DNA of 64,000 nucleotides from UBA5066 sp046331465 (GCA_046331465.1 JAXLQV010000003.1:434001-498000), one strand, 5' to 3'; shown: positions 1-8,657, numbered from the stretch's first letter. Made by a program: numbers and translations. Notes: generated from the sequence alone by a model not told the origin.

Positions 1-2149
1 AGCCGGCCTGCAGGGATTCGCCGACGCCGTTCACGGCGCCGTCGACGAAGGTCCTGTCGAACCAGCTCGAGACGTGGGAGAGGCCGACCGCCAGGTTGCG
101 CGTCCCGTTCACGAGGCCGTCGACGACCCGGGCGTCGATCTCCCAGAGGATGCGGCCGCCCTTCTTCACGAAGCCGTTCACGAAGACCGCCTCGTAGAGC
201 TCGTCGACGTAGTACTTGTTCCTCACCCAGCGGTAGGCGTTCGGGAACGCCGCGGCGACCTTCTCCGGGAGCGCGAACGGGGCCGATCCCCTGTAGAAGT
301 AGGTCGTCGCGAGGAGTATGCCGACGCCCGCGATCGCGATCGACGCGAGCATGAGGGTCCACTCGAGCGAGTGGGAGACCTCGTGCGCGTGCGGAGTCCA
401 GTCGGCGGGGAGGGCGGGGAACGACGGCTCGAGGAACGCCTCGAAGTTGTTCCCGCCCGGCACGAGGAAGTTCGGGATGCCGAGGTAGCCGACGAAGATC
501 GCCCCGATCGCGAGGATCCAGAGCGGTACGGTCATCGTGGCCGGCGACTCGTGGACGTGGTCCCACGTCTCCTTCGGCCCGCGGTACTCGCCGAAGAAAG
601 TCATCTTGATGAGCCGGAACATGTAAAAGGCCGTGAGGCCCGCAGTGAGCGCCGCGAGGACCCAGAGGGCCGGGTGCCCGCTCACGAACGTCTCGCCGAG
701 GATCTGATCCTTCGAGAAGAAGCCGGAGAAGAACGGCACCCCGGCGATCGCGAGCGTCGAGATGAACATCGTCCGGAACGTGTGCGGGATCTTCGACCTC
801 AGCCCGCCCATCGCCGTCATCTCCTGCTCGCCCGAGAGGGCGTGGATGACCGACCCGGAGCCGAGGAAGAGGCAGGCCTTGAACCAGGCGTGGGTGAAGA
901 CGTGGAACATCCCCGCGCCGAATGCCAGGACGCCGCAGCCGAGGAACATGTAGCCGAGCTGCGAGACGGTGGAGTACGCGAGCACCTTCTTGATGTCGGT
1001 CTGGGCGAGGCCGATCGTCGCGGCGACGAACGCGGTGACGCCCCCGACGACCGCGACGACGAACGAGGCGTCGTGGCTCAGCAGGGCCCACACGGAGGCG
1101 TTCTCGCCGAGCGTCTTCAGCGCCCACTCGTGGGAGATCCGGAAGAAGACGTTGCATCGGGCGACCATGTAGACGCCCGCGGTGACCATCGTCGCGGCGT
1201 GGATGAGGGCCGAGACGGGGGTCGGGCCGGCCATCGCGTCCGGGAGCCAGACGAAGAGAGGAATCTGGGCGCTCTTGCCCGTCGCGCCGACGAAGAGGGC
1301 GAGGCAGGCGAACGTCATCAGCCCGCCCGCGGCGTAGGTCGCCGGGCTCGCGGCCGCGGCCGCGAACATCTTCCCGAAATCGACCGTCCCGAACATCGCC
1401 ACGCAGGCGAAGAGGCCCATCAGGAAGCCGGCGTCGCCGATCCGGTTCATGACGAACGCCTTCTTGCCGGCGTCCGCGGCGAAGTCCTTCGTCGTGTAGT
1501 AGCCGATCAGGAGGTACGAGCAGAGCCCGACGCCCTCCCACCCGACGAAGAGGATCGCCAGGTTCGCCCCGAGGACGAGCGTCAGCATCGAGAACATGAA
1601 GAGGTTGAGGTAGGAGAAGAACCTCCCGTACCCCTCGTCGTGCCCCATGTACCCGACCGAGTAGACGTGGATCAGCGTCCCGATGAGCGTCACGAAGAAG
1701 AGCATCAGGGCGGAGAGAGGGTCGATCCGGAAGGCGACGTCGATCGAGAAGTCGGGGACGCCGAACCAGCCGGCGTTCGTCCCCATCGGGATCCACGTCC
1801 AGAGCGTCGCGACGACCGGGTGGTGCCCGTGCGTCTCCGTCCACCAGGAGCCGATCGCGAGGAGGGCGAAGAGGAACGAGAGGCCCGAGGCGATCGGGCC
1901 GATCCACGTGTGGGCCGCCTTGAACGGGATGTCGTGGTGGCCGCCGTGGCCGTGGTCGTCGTGCCCGCCGTGGGAGGCCCCGTGGCCCGCCGCGTGCGCG
2001 TCGCCGTGCCCGTCGCCGTGGCCGTGCGCCCCGAGCGGCGCGTCCTTGTCCCCGAGCTTCGAGTGGGAGACGAGGTAGAGGAGGCCGTTGACGAGGAAGC
2101 CGAGGAGCGGGAAGACCGGGATCCAGGGGATGAAGTCTGCGGCGGTCAT
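1..2149 (-). CDS. nuoL: NADH-quinone oxidoreductase subunit L (partial, 3' end outside window)
   Basis: This is the large antiporter-like proton-pumping membrane subunit of respiratory complex I. Translation from the ATG at 2149 gives 716 complete codons before the window edge. The first membrane helix is at residues 7-28, and the core has the conserved glycine-rich helices of the Proton_antipo_M family, including motifs such as GWEGVG, WLPDAMAGPTPVSALIH and STVSQLGYM. Residues 42-72 are an unusual soluble insert with 11 histidines, lying before the second hydrophobic segment (see findings). The start is 4 bases after the nuoK stop, so the gene is part of the nuo operon. nuoM and nuoN would be expected beyond the edge. 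The family assignment is secure; only the C-terminus is missing. Confidence 0.95.
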   Translation of the reverse strand, partial: MTAADFIPWIPVFPLLGFLVNGLLYLVSHSKLGDKDAPLGAHGHGDGHGDAHAAGHGASHGGHDDHGHGGHHDIPFKAAHTWIGPIASGLSFLFALLAIGSWWTETHGHHPVVATLWTWIPMGTNAGWFGVPDFSIDVAFRIDPLSALMLFFVTLIGTLIHVYSVGYMGHDEGYGRFFSYLNLFMFSMLTLVLGANLAILFVGWEGVGLCSYLLIGYYTTKDFAADAGKKAFVMNRIGDAGFLMGLFACVAMFGTVDFGKMFAAAAASPATYAAGGLMTFACLALFVGATGKSAQIPLFVWLPDAMAGPTPVSALIHAATMVTAGVYMVARCNVFFRISHEWALKTLGENASVWALLSHDASFVVAVVGGVTAFVAATIGLAQTDIKKVLAYSTVSQLGYMFLGCGVLAFGAGMFHVFTHAWFKACLFLGSGSVIHALSGEQEMTAMGGLRSKIPHTFRTMFISTLAIAGVPFFSGFFSKDQILGETFVSGHPALWVLAALTAGLTAFYMFRLIKMTFFGEYRGPKETWDHVHESPATMTVPLWILAIGAIFVGYLGIPNFLVPGGNNFEAFLEPSFPALPADWTPHAHEVSHSLEWTLMLASIAIAGVGILLATTYFYRGSAPFALPEKVAAAFPNAYRWVRNKYYVDELYEAVFVNGFVKKGGRILWEIDARVVDGLVNGTRNLAVGLSHVSSWFDRTFVDGAVNGVGESLQAG

Positions 2150-2153
2150 CGCG

Positions 2154-2456
2154 TCAGCCCTTCATCTCCGCCGCGTCGTCGAGGTTCACCGACGACTTCA
2201 GGCGCTGGAGCGAGATGATGATCGCGAGCCCGATCGCGGCCTCCCCCGCCGCGACCGCGATGACGAAGACCGTGAAGACCTGGCCGGTCAGGTCGCCGAG
2301 GTGCCGCGAGAAGGCGACGAGGTTGATGTTCACGGCGTTCAGCATCAGCTCGATCGACATGAGGACGGTGAGGAGGTTCCTCCGCACGAGGACGCCGACG
2401 ACGCCGATCGTGAAGAGGACGAACGAGAGTCCGACGAAGTGGGCCAGGGTGATCAT
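2154..2456 (-). CDS. nuoK: NADH-quinone oxidoreductase subunit K
   Basis: This is a small membrane subunit of complex I, an MrpC-like protein of about 100 residues, the usual family length. It has three hydrophobic helices. The second carries the typical MSIELMLNAVN segment, whose glutamate is one of the buried acidic residues in the proton path of NuoK proteins. Its ATG directly follows the nuoJ stop codon with no spacer, which implies translational coupling. The C-terminal loop is charged and ends in a short soluble tail. Identity is secure from length, motif and operon position. Confidence 0.95.
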   Translation of the reverse strand: MITLAHFVGLSFVLFTIGVVGVLVRRNLLTVLMSIELMLNAVNINLVAFSRHLGDLTGQVFTVFVIAVAAGEAAIGLAIIISLQRLKSSVNLDDAAEMKG

Positions 2457-3011
2457 CTAGTCGAACCTCTCCATCGTCCTCTTGCCGAGGACGACGGCGC
2501 CGATCATCGCCACGAGGAGGAAGACCGACGCGATCTCGAACGGCAGGAGGTAGTCGCGGTAGAGCATCCAGCCGACGGCCTGCGTGTTCCCGGAGACCGC
2601 CACGCCGTTCGCGACGACCGTCGCGAGGGCCTTCGGGTCCGCGGCCGGCACCTTGGCGGCGAGCGACCGCGCCTCGTTGACGACGACACCGCCGACGACG
2701 AGGAGGAAGAGGAAGCCGAAGCCGAGCGCGGGGACGGCCTGGAGGTGGAGGTAGCGCTCCGTCCTCTGGCGGCGCACGTTCACGAGCATGATCGTGTAGA
2801 GGAAGAGGATCATGATGCCGCCGGCGTAGACGAGGACCTGGACGGCGGCGACGAGCTCGGCGCGGGCTTGCACGTACAGGCACGCCACGCCGAGGAACGA
2901 GAGGAGGAGGAAGAGGGCCGAGTGGATCGGCTGCCGCATCACGACGACGCCGATGGCGCCGATCACGGTCACCGCGGCGAAGGCCCAGAAGAAGAAGAGG
3001 GCGGGTTCCAC
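2457..3011 (-). CDS. nuoJ: NADH-quinone oxidoreductase subunit J
   Basis: This is a membrane subunit of complex I that sits with NuoK, NuoA and NuoH at the junction with the peripheral arm. The 184-residue product has about five hydrophobic helices. The N-terminal half holds the HSALFLLLSFLGVACLYV region, and the segment VQVLVYAGGIMILFLYTIML, with the characteristic VYAGG motif, follows it. A more variable soluble stretch of about 50 residues lies before the last helix. The gene lies between nuoI and nuoK in the standard order, and its stop codon abuts the nuoK start. Confidence 0.94.
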   Translation of the reverse strand: MEPALFFFWAFAAVTVIGAIGVVVMRQPIHSALFLLLSFLGVACLYVQARAELVAAVQVLVYAGGIMILFLYTIMLVNVRRQRTERYLHLQAVPALGFGFLFLLVVGGVVVNEARSLAAKVPAADPKALATVVANGVAVSGNTQAVGWMLYRDYLLPFEIASVFLLVAMIGAVVLGKRTMERFD

Positions 3012-3012
3012 G

Positions 3013-3510
3013 TCACTTCTCCTTGGCCGGGTTCACCGGCGCCTTGTCCGGGTCGACGCCGGGGTACGGCTTCACGTTCTCGTTCCACTTCGTGAGCTTG
3101 GCCTTGTCGAGGTACAGGCCCTCGTCCCGCTCGTAGACCCCGAGCTCGTACGTCTTCGTCGCGAGCCAGATCGAGCGCGGGTTCGTCGGGCACGCCTCCT
3201 CGCAGAGGCCGCAGAACATGCAGCGCTTCATGTCGAGGTCGAAGCGGTCGAGCTTCTTCTCGGCCTTCCCCTCGGGCGTCTTCTCGGTGTGCCAGTCGAT
3301 GTAGATGATGTTGATCGGGCACTCGATCGCGCAGAGCGTGCACTTGATGCAGCGCTCCTCGTCGAGGCGGAACATCCCGCGGAACCGCTCGGAGGGCTCC
3401 TTGCTCTGCTCGGGGTACTCGACGGTGTCGGCCTTGCGCATGCCGTGCGTCGCCGTGACCCGGAGGCCGGCGAAGATGTCGAGGAGGAGGACGCGGTCGA
3501 GGAAGCTCAC
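3013..3510 (-). CDS. nuoI: NADH-quinone oxidoreductase subunit I (2x[4Fe-4S])
   Basis: This is the ferredoxin-like subunit of the peripheral arm of complex I, carrying clusters N6a and N6b. It has two complete four-cysteine motifs, CIKCTLCAIECP and CMFCGLCEEACP, at about residues 53-64 and 97-108, spaced as in the family. I chose the GTG at 3510, which overlaps the nuoH stop in a GTGA arrangement and gives 165 residues, the usual length. An open frame continues upstream but is only the shadow of nuoH. The C-terminal tail is rich in lysine and proline. Confidence 0.95.
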   Translation of the reverse strand: MSFLDRVLLLDIFAGLRVTATHGMRKADTVEYPEQSKEPSERFRGMFRLDEERCIKCTLCAIECPINIIYIDWHTEKTPEGKAEKKLDRFDLDMKRCMFCGLCEEACPTNPRSIWLATKTYELGVYERDEGLYLDKAKLTKWNENVKPYPGVDPDKAPVNPAKEK

Positions 3511-4673
3511 GCGCGCACCTCCACCTTCGCGGCCGCGATCGTCGTCGTCGTCCTCGGGCGGGCCGGGCGCACCCGGACGGCCGCGAGGCCGGCCGCCACC
3601 AGGACGAAGAGGACGACGCCGAGGACCTTCAGGCCCGCCGCGCCCCAGAGGGCGGCGACCGCCACGAGCGCGAGGTTGACGAGGGAGATCGGGATCAGGG
3701 TCTTCCACCCGAGCGCCATGAGCTGGTCGAACCTGTAGCGCGGGAACGTCGCCCGGAACCAGATGTAGGCGACGAGGAAGAGGAAGACCTTCCCGGCGAA
3801 CCAGAAGAAGGCCGGGACGAAGTCGAGGAACGAGAGCCAGGCGACGTTCGGGAAGGGGCGGAGCCAGCCGCCGAAGAAGAGCGTCGTCGCGACGGCCGAG
3901 ACGGAGATCATGTTCCCGTACTCGGACATGAAGAAGACGGCCCAGCGGAACCCCGAGTACTCCGTGTGGAAGCCGCCGACGAGCTCGCTCTCGGCCTCGG
4001 GGAGGTCGAAGGGGGTCCGGTTCGTCTCGGCGACGCCCGCGACGAAGTAGAGGAAGAAGGCGACGAGGCCGGGGAAGACGAACCAGACGCCCGCCTTCCG
4101 CTGCGCCTCGATGATCTCCACCATCGAGAGCGAGCCCGACATCAGGATCGCGGAGACGACCGCGAACCCCATCGGGACCTCGTAGCTGATGAGCTGCGCG
4201 GCGGAGCGGAGCCCGCCGAGGAGCGGGTACTTCGAGTTCGAGGCCCAGCCCGAGAGGATGATCCCGTAGACGCCGATCGTCGAGACCGCGAGGATCAGCA
4301 GGAGCGAGACGTTCAGGTCGGCCGCGGCGTGGAGAGGCGTCGTCACGCCGAACAGGGTCAGGTTCGGGCCCCAGGGGACGAGGCCGAGGACGACGACGGC
4401 CGGCGTGAAGAGGAGGAGCGGCCCGAGGAGGTGGAGGACCTTCTCGGCCCGCGAGGGGACGACGTCCTCCTTGAAGACGAGCTTGACCGTGTCGGCGATC
4501 CACTGGAAGAAGCCCTGCGGCCCGACCCGGTTCGGCCCCTTGCGGATCTGGAGGCGCCCGAGGAGGCGGCGCTCGATCCAGGTGAGGACGCCGGCGGCGA
4601 GGCCGACGGCGACGACGGTGACGATTCCCTTGATCAGGGGAATCAGGACGTTGTAGACGAGCGTCTCGGACAT
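3507..4673 (-). CDS. nuoH: NADH-quinone oxidoreductase subunit H
   Basis: This is the membrane subunit of complex I that forms much of the quinone-binding chamber at the junction of the two arms. The sequence has eight or so hydrophobic helices and the hallmark segments RRLLGRLQIRKGPNRVGPQG near the N-terminus and AETNRTPFDLPEAESELVGG in the middle, the latter with the conserved acidic residues of the charged loop. At 388 residues it is slightly long. The extra residues are a basic, valine-rich C-terminal tail after the last helix. It follows nuoD by 7 bases, so nuoE, nuoF and nuoG are absent from the position they take in many bacteria. Confidence 0.95.
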   Translation of the reverse strand: MSETLVYNVLIPLIKGIVTVVAVGLAAGVLTWIERRLLGRLQIRKGPNRVGPQGFFQWIADTVKLVFKEDVVPSRAEKVLHLLGPLLLFTPAVVVLGLVPWGPNLTLFGVTTPLHAAADLNVSLLLILAVSTIGVYGIILSGWASNSKYPLLGGLRSAAQLISYEVPMGFAVVSAILMSGSLSMVEIIEAQRKAGVWFVFPGLVAFFLYFVAGVAETNRTPFDLPEAESELVGGFHTEYSGFRWAVFFMSEYGNMISVSAVATTLFFGGWLRPFPNVAWLSFLDFVPAFFWFAGKVFLFLVAYIWFRATFPRYRFDQLMALGWKTLIPISLVNLALVAVAALWGAAGLKVLGVVLFVLVAAGLAAVRVRPARPRTTTTIAAAKVEVRA

Positions 4674-4680
4674 CGCGTTC

Positions 4681-5844
4681 CTACCGGTCGACTTCGCCGA
4701 GGACGATGTCGATCGTCCCGATGACGGCCACGAGGTCCCCGACGAGGTGGCCCTGCGCCATCTCCGGGAGGGCCTGGAGGTTGATGAAGCTCGGGGGCCT
4801 CACGTGCAGGCGGTACGGCTTGTTGCCGCCGCTGGCGACGAGGTGGAAGCCGAGCTCCCCCTTGGGCGCCTCGACGGAGGCGTAGGCCTCGCCCGCCGGC
4901 GGCTTGATGACGCGCGGGACCTTCCCGCGGAACTCGGTCCCCGGGTTCTTCTCGAGCCAGTCGAGGCACTGGAGGACGATGCGGCGGCTCTGCCGGATCT
5001 CGGCGACCCGGACGAGGTAGCGGTCGTAGGTGTCGGCGTTCTTCCCGACCGGGATGTCGAACTCCAGCTCGGGGTAGCACTCGTACGGGAGCGCCCGGCG
5101 GACGTCCCAGGCCTTCCCCGCCGCGCGGAGGACCGGCCCGGTCATCCCCCACTCGATGCAGCGCTTCTCGTCGAGGACGCCGATCCCGATCGTCCGTTCC
5201 TTCCAGATCCGGTTCTCGGTCAGGAGGTCCTCGTACTCGTCGACGGCCTTCTCGAACGGCTCGATGAACGCGCGGACCTTCTCGAGCCAGCCCGGCGTCA
5301 GGTCGACCGGGAGGCCGCCGATCCGCATGCAGTTCAGCGTGAGGCGGGCGCCGCAGTACTCCTCGAAGAGGTCGAGGATCACCTCGCGGTCGCGGAACGT
5401 GTAGAAGAAGGGCGTGATCGCGCCGAGGTCGATCGCGGCCGTCGCGAGCCAGAGGACGTGCGACGAGATCCGCTGCATCTCGTCGAGGAGGACGCGGATG
5501 TACTGCGCCCGCTTCGGCACCTCGATGCCGAGGAGCTTCTCGACGACGAGGACGTAGGCGTGGTTGTTCGTCGCCGAGGCGACGTAGTCCATCCGGTCGG
5601 TGTGCGGGACGACCATCGGGAAGGTCTCGGTCTCGAAGAGCTTCTCCGTCCCGCGGTGGAGGTACCCGATGTCGGGGCGGGCCGAGACGATCTTCTCGCC
5701 GTCGACCTTGAGGACGAGGCGGAGGACGCCGTGCGTCGACGGGTGCTGCGGCCCGAAGTTGAGCTCCATCTCGTGGAGCCCGAGGAGCGGCGGCCCGGCG
5801 AGCGGGGGGAACTGCGCGGCGGTGCCGGGGGTCGTCTCGCTCAT
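4681..5844 (-). CDS. nuoD: NADH-quinone oxidoreductase subunit D (49 kDa)
   Basis: This is the 49 kDa-type subunit of the peripheral arm, related to NiFe hydrogenase large subunits, which forms the quinone site with NuoB and NuoH. The N-terminal motif NFGPQHPSTHGVLRL and the following HRGTEKL are intact, and the C-terminal part has the family segment GELGFHLVASGG. I start it at the ATG at 5844, which overlaps the nuoC stop as ATGA, giving 387 residues, close to family length. A longer open frame upstream is not needed. NDUFAF7, the mitochondrial relative of the methyltransferase at 7557-8657, modifies an arginine in the mitochondrial homologue of this subunit. Confidence 0.95.
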   Translation of the reverse strand: MSETTPGTAAQFPPLAGPPLLGLHEMELNFGPQHPSTHGVLRLVLKVDGEKIVSARPDIGYLHRGTEKLFETETFPMVVPHTDRMDYVASATNNHAYVLVVEKLLGIEVPKRAQYIRVLLDEMQRISSHVLWLATAAIDLGAITPFFYTFRDREVILDLFEEYCGARLTLNCMRIGGLPVDLTPGWLEKVRAFIEPFEKAVDEYEDLLTENRIWKERTIGIGVLDEKRCIEWGMTGPVLRAAGKAWDVRRALPYECYPELEFDIPVGKNADTYDRYLVRVAEIRQSRRIVLQCLDWLEKNPGTEFRGKVPRVIKPPAGEAYASVEAPKGELGFHLVASGGNKPYRLHVRPPSFINLQALPEMAQGHLVGDLVAVIGTIDIVLGEVDR

Positions 5845-6611
5845 GAGAGCACCTTCCGGTTCGGGTCCTTCGGCCCCGGCCCCCCCCCGTCGGGGTAGCG
5901 GTCCGGGTAGATCGCGGCCCCGGTGTCGATCCCCTCGATGGGGAAGTCCTTCCGGAGCGGGTGCCCCTGGAAGCCGTCCCAAGTCAGGATCCGGCGGAGG
6001 TCGGGGTGACCTTCGAAGCGGATGCCGTACATGTCGAAGGCCTCGCGCTCCATCCAGTTCGCCGTCTCCCAGACGCCCGTCACCGTCGGGCAGCTCTCGC
6101 CGACGGCCACCTTGAGGCGGAGGCGCTCCTGCCCCCTCGAGAACGAGTGGAGGAGGAGGAGGACGTCGAAGCGGGGCTCCCGGTCCTTCCAGTCGACCGC
6201 GGTGAGGTCGACGAGGAACGTGAAGCCTTCCTGCTCCTTGAGGTGGCGGCAGGCCGCGACGAGCGAGCCGGGTGCGACCTTCACGGTCGTCTCGCCGACG
6301 AACTCGTACGCCTCGAGGACGGCGCCCGGGACCGCCGCGGCGAGGGCCGCGACGAGCGGCTTGCCCGAGGCGTCCGTCGGTTTCGGGCCGGCGGGCTTGG
6401 GGGGAGCAGCCGGGGCGGCCGGCTTCGGCGCGGCCGCGGCGGGGGCGCCCTCCGCCGCCGGCTTCGGGGCCGCGGGGGCGGGCTTCGGGGCAGGAGCGGG
6501 CACTGCGGCGGGAGCGGCTTCCGCGGGCTCCGCCGGAGCGGCGGCCGGGGCTTCCTTCGGTGTCGCGTCCGGCGCGGGGGACTCGGGCGGGGTCGGCTTC
6601 TCGTCGGTCAT
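5841..6611 (-). CDS. nuoC: NADH-quinone oxidoreductase subunit C with Ala/Pro-rich N-terminal extension
   Basis: This is the 30 kDa-type subunit of the peripheral arm. The conserved domain occupies about residues 85-256 and includes the signature-like stretch around NWMEREAFDMYGIRFEGHPD and the downstream RRILTWDGFQGHPLRKDFP. In front of it lies a low-complexity segment of roughly 80 residues made almost only of alanine, proline, lysine and glutamate, which is not part of the usual NuoC fold. The extension is in frame with the ATG at 6611 and no internal start with a good ribosome site removes it all. It may be a flexible linker or tether; its role is unknown. Confidence 0.93.
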   Translation of the reverse strand: MTDEKPTPPESPAPDATPKEAPAAAPAEPAEAAPAAVPAPAPKPAPAAPKPAAEGAPAAAAPKPAAPAAPPKPAGPKPTDASGKPLVAALAAAVPGAVLEAYEFVGETTVKVAPGSLVAACRHLKEQEGFTFLVDLTAVDWKDREPRFDVLLLLHSFSRGQERLRLKVAVGESCPTVTGVWETANWMEREAFDMYGIRFEGHPDLRRILTWDGFQGHPLRKDFPIEGIDTGAAIYPDRYPDGGGPGPKDPNRKVLS

Positions 6612-6624
6612 CGCTCTCGCCCGT

Positions 6625-7107
6625 TCACGACGCGCGCCGGAGGGTGCGCGACTTCTGGATCTTCTTCTGAAGCTCCATGAGCCCGTAGAGGAGCGCCTCG
6701 GGCCTCGGGGGGCAGCCCGGGACGTAGACGTCGACGGGGATGAGCCGGTCGACGCCCTGGGTGACGGCGTAGGTCCTGTAGGGGCCTCCGCAGGTCGCGC
6801 AGGAGCCCATGGCGATGACCCACTTCGGGTCGGCCATCTGGTCGTACAGGCGCCTCACGATCGGGGCCATCTTCTCGGTCACCGTCCCGGCGACGAGCAT
6901 CAGGTCGGCCTGCCGCGGCGAGCCGCGGAAGACCTCGGCGCCGAAGCGCGCCATGTCGTGGCGGCTGTCGACGACCGCCATCATCTCGATCGCGCAGCAG
7001 GCGAGGCCGAACTGGAGCGGCCAGAGGGAGTTCTTCCTTCCCCAGCCGATCAGGGCGTCGACCGAGGTCGTGATGATGTTGTCCGGCAGGTCCTTGATCA
7101 GGCCCAC
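6625..7107 (-). CDS. nuoB: NADH-quinone oxidoreductase subunit B ([4Fe-4S] cluster N2)
   Basis: This is the PSST-type subunit, which carries the terminal iron-sulfur cluster N2 that reduces quinone. The ligand cysteines are visible as the adjacent pair in FGLACCAIEM, one in GSCATCGG, and one in YVPGCPPRPE. I start at the GTG at 7107, which gives 160 residues beginning MGLIKDLPDN and overlaps the end of nuoA by 10 bases. The open frame extends further upstream only as a shadow of nuoA. Length and motifs match the family well. Confidence 0.95.
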   Translation of the reverse strand: MGLIKDLPDNIITTSVDALIGWGRKNSLWPLQFGLACCAIEMMAVVDSRHDMARFGAEVFRGSPRQADLMLVAGTVTEKMAPIVRRLYDQMADPKWVIAMGSCATCGGPYRTYAVTQGVDRLIPVDVYVPGCPPRPEALLYGLMELQKKIQKSRTLRRAS

Positions 7108-7454
7108 GAGAGAGCCCCCCTCTTCCAGACGTAGACGTACCCGAGGACGAGGATGTAGAGGAAGACCGCCATCTCGATCAGCCCGAAGAGGAGCAGCTTG
7201 TCGTACATGACGGCCCACGGGAAGAGGAAGACCGTCTCGACGTCGAAGACGACGAAGAGGACCGCGAGCAGGTAGTAACGGACCGAGAAGCGGTGGTCGT
7301 GGGCGTCCGTCGCCGACGCCACGCCGCACTCGTAGGGCGAGAGCTTCGTCGGGTTCGGCGCGCTCGGGCGCAAGAGGGCCATCACGACGAGGATGGCGAT
7401 CGGGAAGAGCGCCGCAATCACGGCAAAGAAGAGGATCGGAATGTAGCTTTCCAC
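7098..7454 (-). CDS. nuoA: NADH-quinone oxidoreductase subunit A
   Basis: This is a small membrane subunit of complex I with three hydrophobic helices in 118 residues. The loop between helices 1 and 2 holds the conserved PYECGV motif at about residues 44-49, and helix 2 starts with the FSVRYYLLAVLFVVFDVETV stretch that defines the family. It begins with GTG at 7454 with only a weak GAGG upstream. About 100 bases separate it from the methyltransferase gene on the same strand, so the two could share a transcript. Confidence 0.95.
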   Translation of the reverse strand: MESYIPILFFAVIAALFPIAILVVMALLRPSAPNPTKLSPYECGVASATDAHDHRFSVRYYLLAVLFVVFDVETVFLFPWAVMYDKLLLFGLIEMAVFLYILVLGYVYVWKRGALSWA

Positions 7455-7556
7455 AGCCTCGGGCCCCCCGTGGACGCACGTCGCCGGGGGCGTCGCCGCC
7501 CCTGGTTTGTGCGCGTCGTCACATGCGGCGGATTGTCTGTTCGCGATGTCTCGAAG

Positions 7557-8657
7557 TCAAACCAAGGCACCCGAGATCAAGGACTTACCCAGTCCCGTTT
7601 TTCGCTCCGCGACGAGGACCCGGATCGATTCCCCCATCCCTCCCGGCATGAAGAGCTTGGCAATGGCGTTCCGCTCGGCGGCCTCGGCGGCCGACCAGGT
7701 CCGGCCGGGGTCTCCGGCCAGCTCTCCGGCGATCCCGGCGGCCAGGAGGAGGCGCGACTGGGAGACGAGTCCGTGGACGACGAACCCCTCCTCCCGGAGG
7801 GCCTCTTCGAGCTCGCCGAAATCGACCCAGGCCGTGAGGTCCCTCTCTCCCGGCTCCGCCAGGACGTCCCGCGTCACGCGTTGCCCGACGAACGCCTCCA
7901 GCGTGCCGTTCACCCGGGCCGGGCCGTAGAGGGCCCGGGTCGGAGCGCCGTAGTCGAAGAGGAGGAGGAGGCCCTGCGAGAGCCGGGACGCGATCTCGCG
8001 GGCCAGCGCCGCGGCGCCGGGCCGCACCTCGAGGAGCTGGCCGGGCTCGAGGGCGGCACCCCGCCGCCTCAGGCTCGCGAGAAGCTCGGGACCGTCGGGA
8101 CATGGGCCCTCGACCCAGGCGAGGCGTCCGGCGGCTTCCCGCCCGACCCGGCGTTCCACGAGGACGCCGTCGTCGTCGACGCGGAGAGCCCGCACCGGGA
8201 GCGCGTCGAAGAGCTCGTAGGCGACGACGAGGCCAGAGATCCCGCCCGGGAGCTCCCGGACCGAGGCGAAGAGCTCGGCCTGCGGGACGCGCGCCGCGGC
8301 CGCGGCGCGCCGGACGGCCGAGGCCTCCACGCCGGCGAGACGGAGGTCGACCCCGGGTGGTCGGGCCTCCGCCAGGAAAGCGAGGAGCTCGCCCTCGCCC
8401 GCCCCGACGTCGACGAGGGAGAGCGGCGGCGGGATCTCTTCCACGAGGCGGGCGGTGATGCGACCGAGGCACCGGGCGAACGCCGGGTGCCAGGAGGCTC
8501 CGGTGACGAAGTCGCCGGAACGCCCCACGCGTCCCGGCCTCTCGTAGTACCCGTCGTCCGGGTCGTAGAGCGCCGCCTCCTGGAAGACGTCGAAACGGAG
8601 GGGCCCCTCCCGCGCGATCCGGTCGACAAGCCGGTCCGAAAGGGTCGTTCGAGTCAC
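7557..8657 (-). CDS. MidA/NDUFAF7-type SAM-dependent methyltransferase (probable complex I assembly factor)
   Basis: The 366-residue product belongs to the COG1565/MidA family of class I methyltransferases. It opens with the family's usual FDVFQEAALYDPDDGYY segment, then has the SAM-binding LVDVGAGEGELLAFLAE motif at about residues 100-116, a VAYELFDALPVR segment that takes the place of the common GNEFFDALP, and LLLFDYGA in the second half. The mitochondrial homologue NDUFAF7 dimethylates an arginine of the NDUFS2/NuoD subunit and is needed to assemble complex I. Position immediately upstream of nuoA on the same strand supports that role here. The GTG start has a GGGGAG upstream. Confidence 0.88.
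   Translation of the reverse strand: MTRTTLSDRLVDRIAREGPLRFDVFQEAALYDPDDGYYERPGRVGRSGDFVTGASWHPAFARCLGRITARLVEEIPPPLSLVDVGAGEGELLAFLAEARPPGVDLRLAGVEASAVRRAAAAARVPQAELFASVRELPGGISGLVVAYELFDALPVRALRVDDDGVLVERRVGREAAGRLAWVEGPCPDGPELLASLRRRGAALEPGQLLEVRPGAAALAREIASRLSQGLLLLFDYGAPTRALYGPARVNGTLEAFVGQRVTRDVLAEPGERDLTAWVDFGELEEALREEGFVVHGLVSQSRLLLAAGIAGELAGDPGRTWSAAEAAERNAIAKLFMPGGMGESIRVLVAERKTGLGKSLISGALV

Noticed and set aside
74..2218. A 714-residue open frame on the plus strand
   Set aside because: It is antisense to nuoL, whose protein motifs are intact. The translation is low-complexity and acidic/basic.
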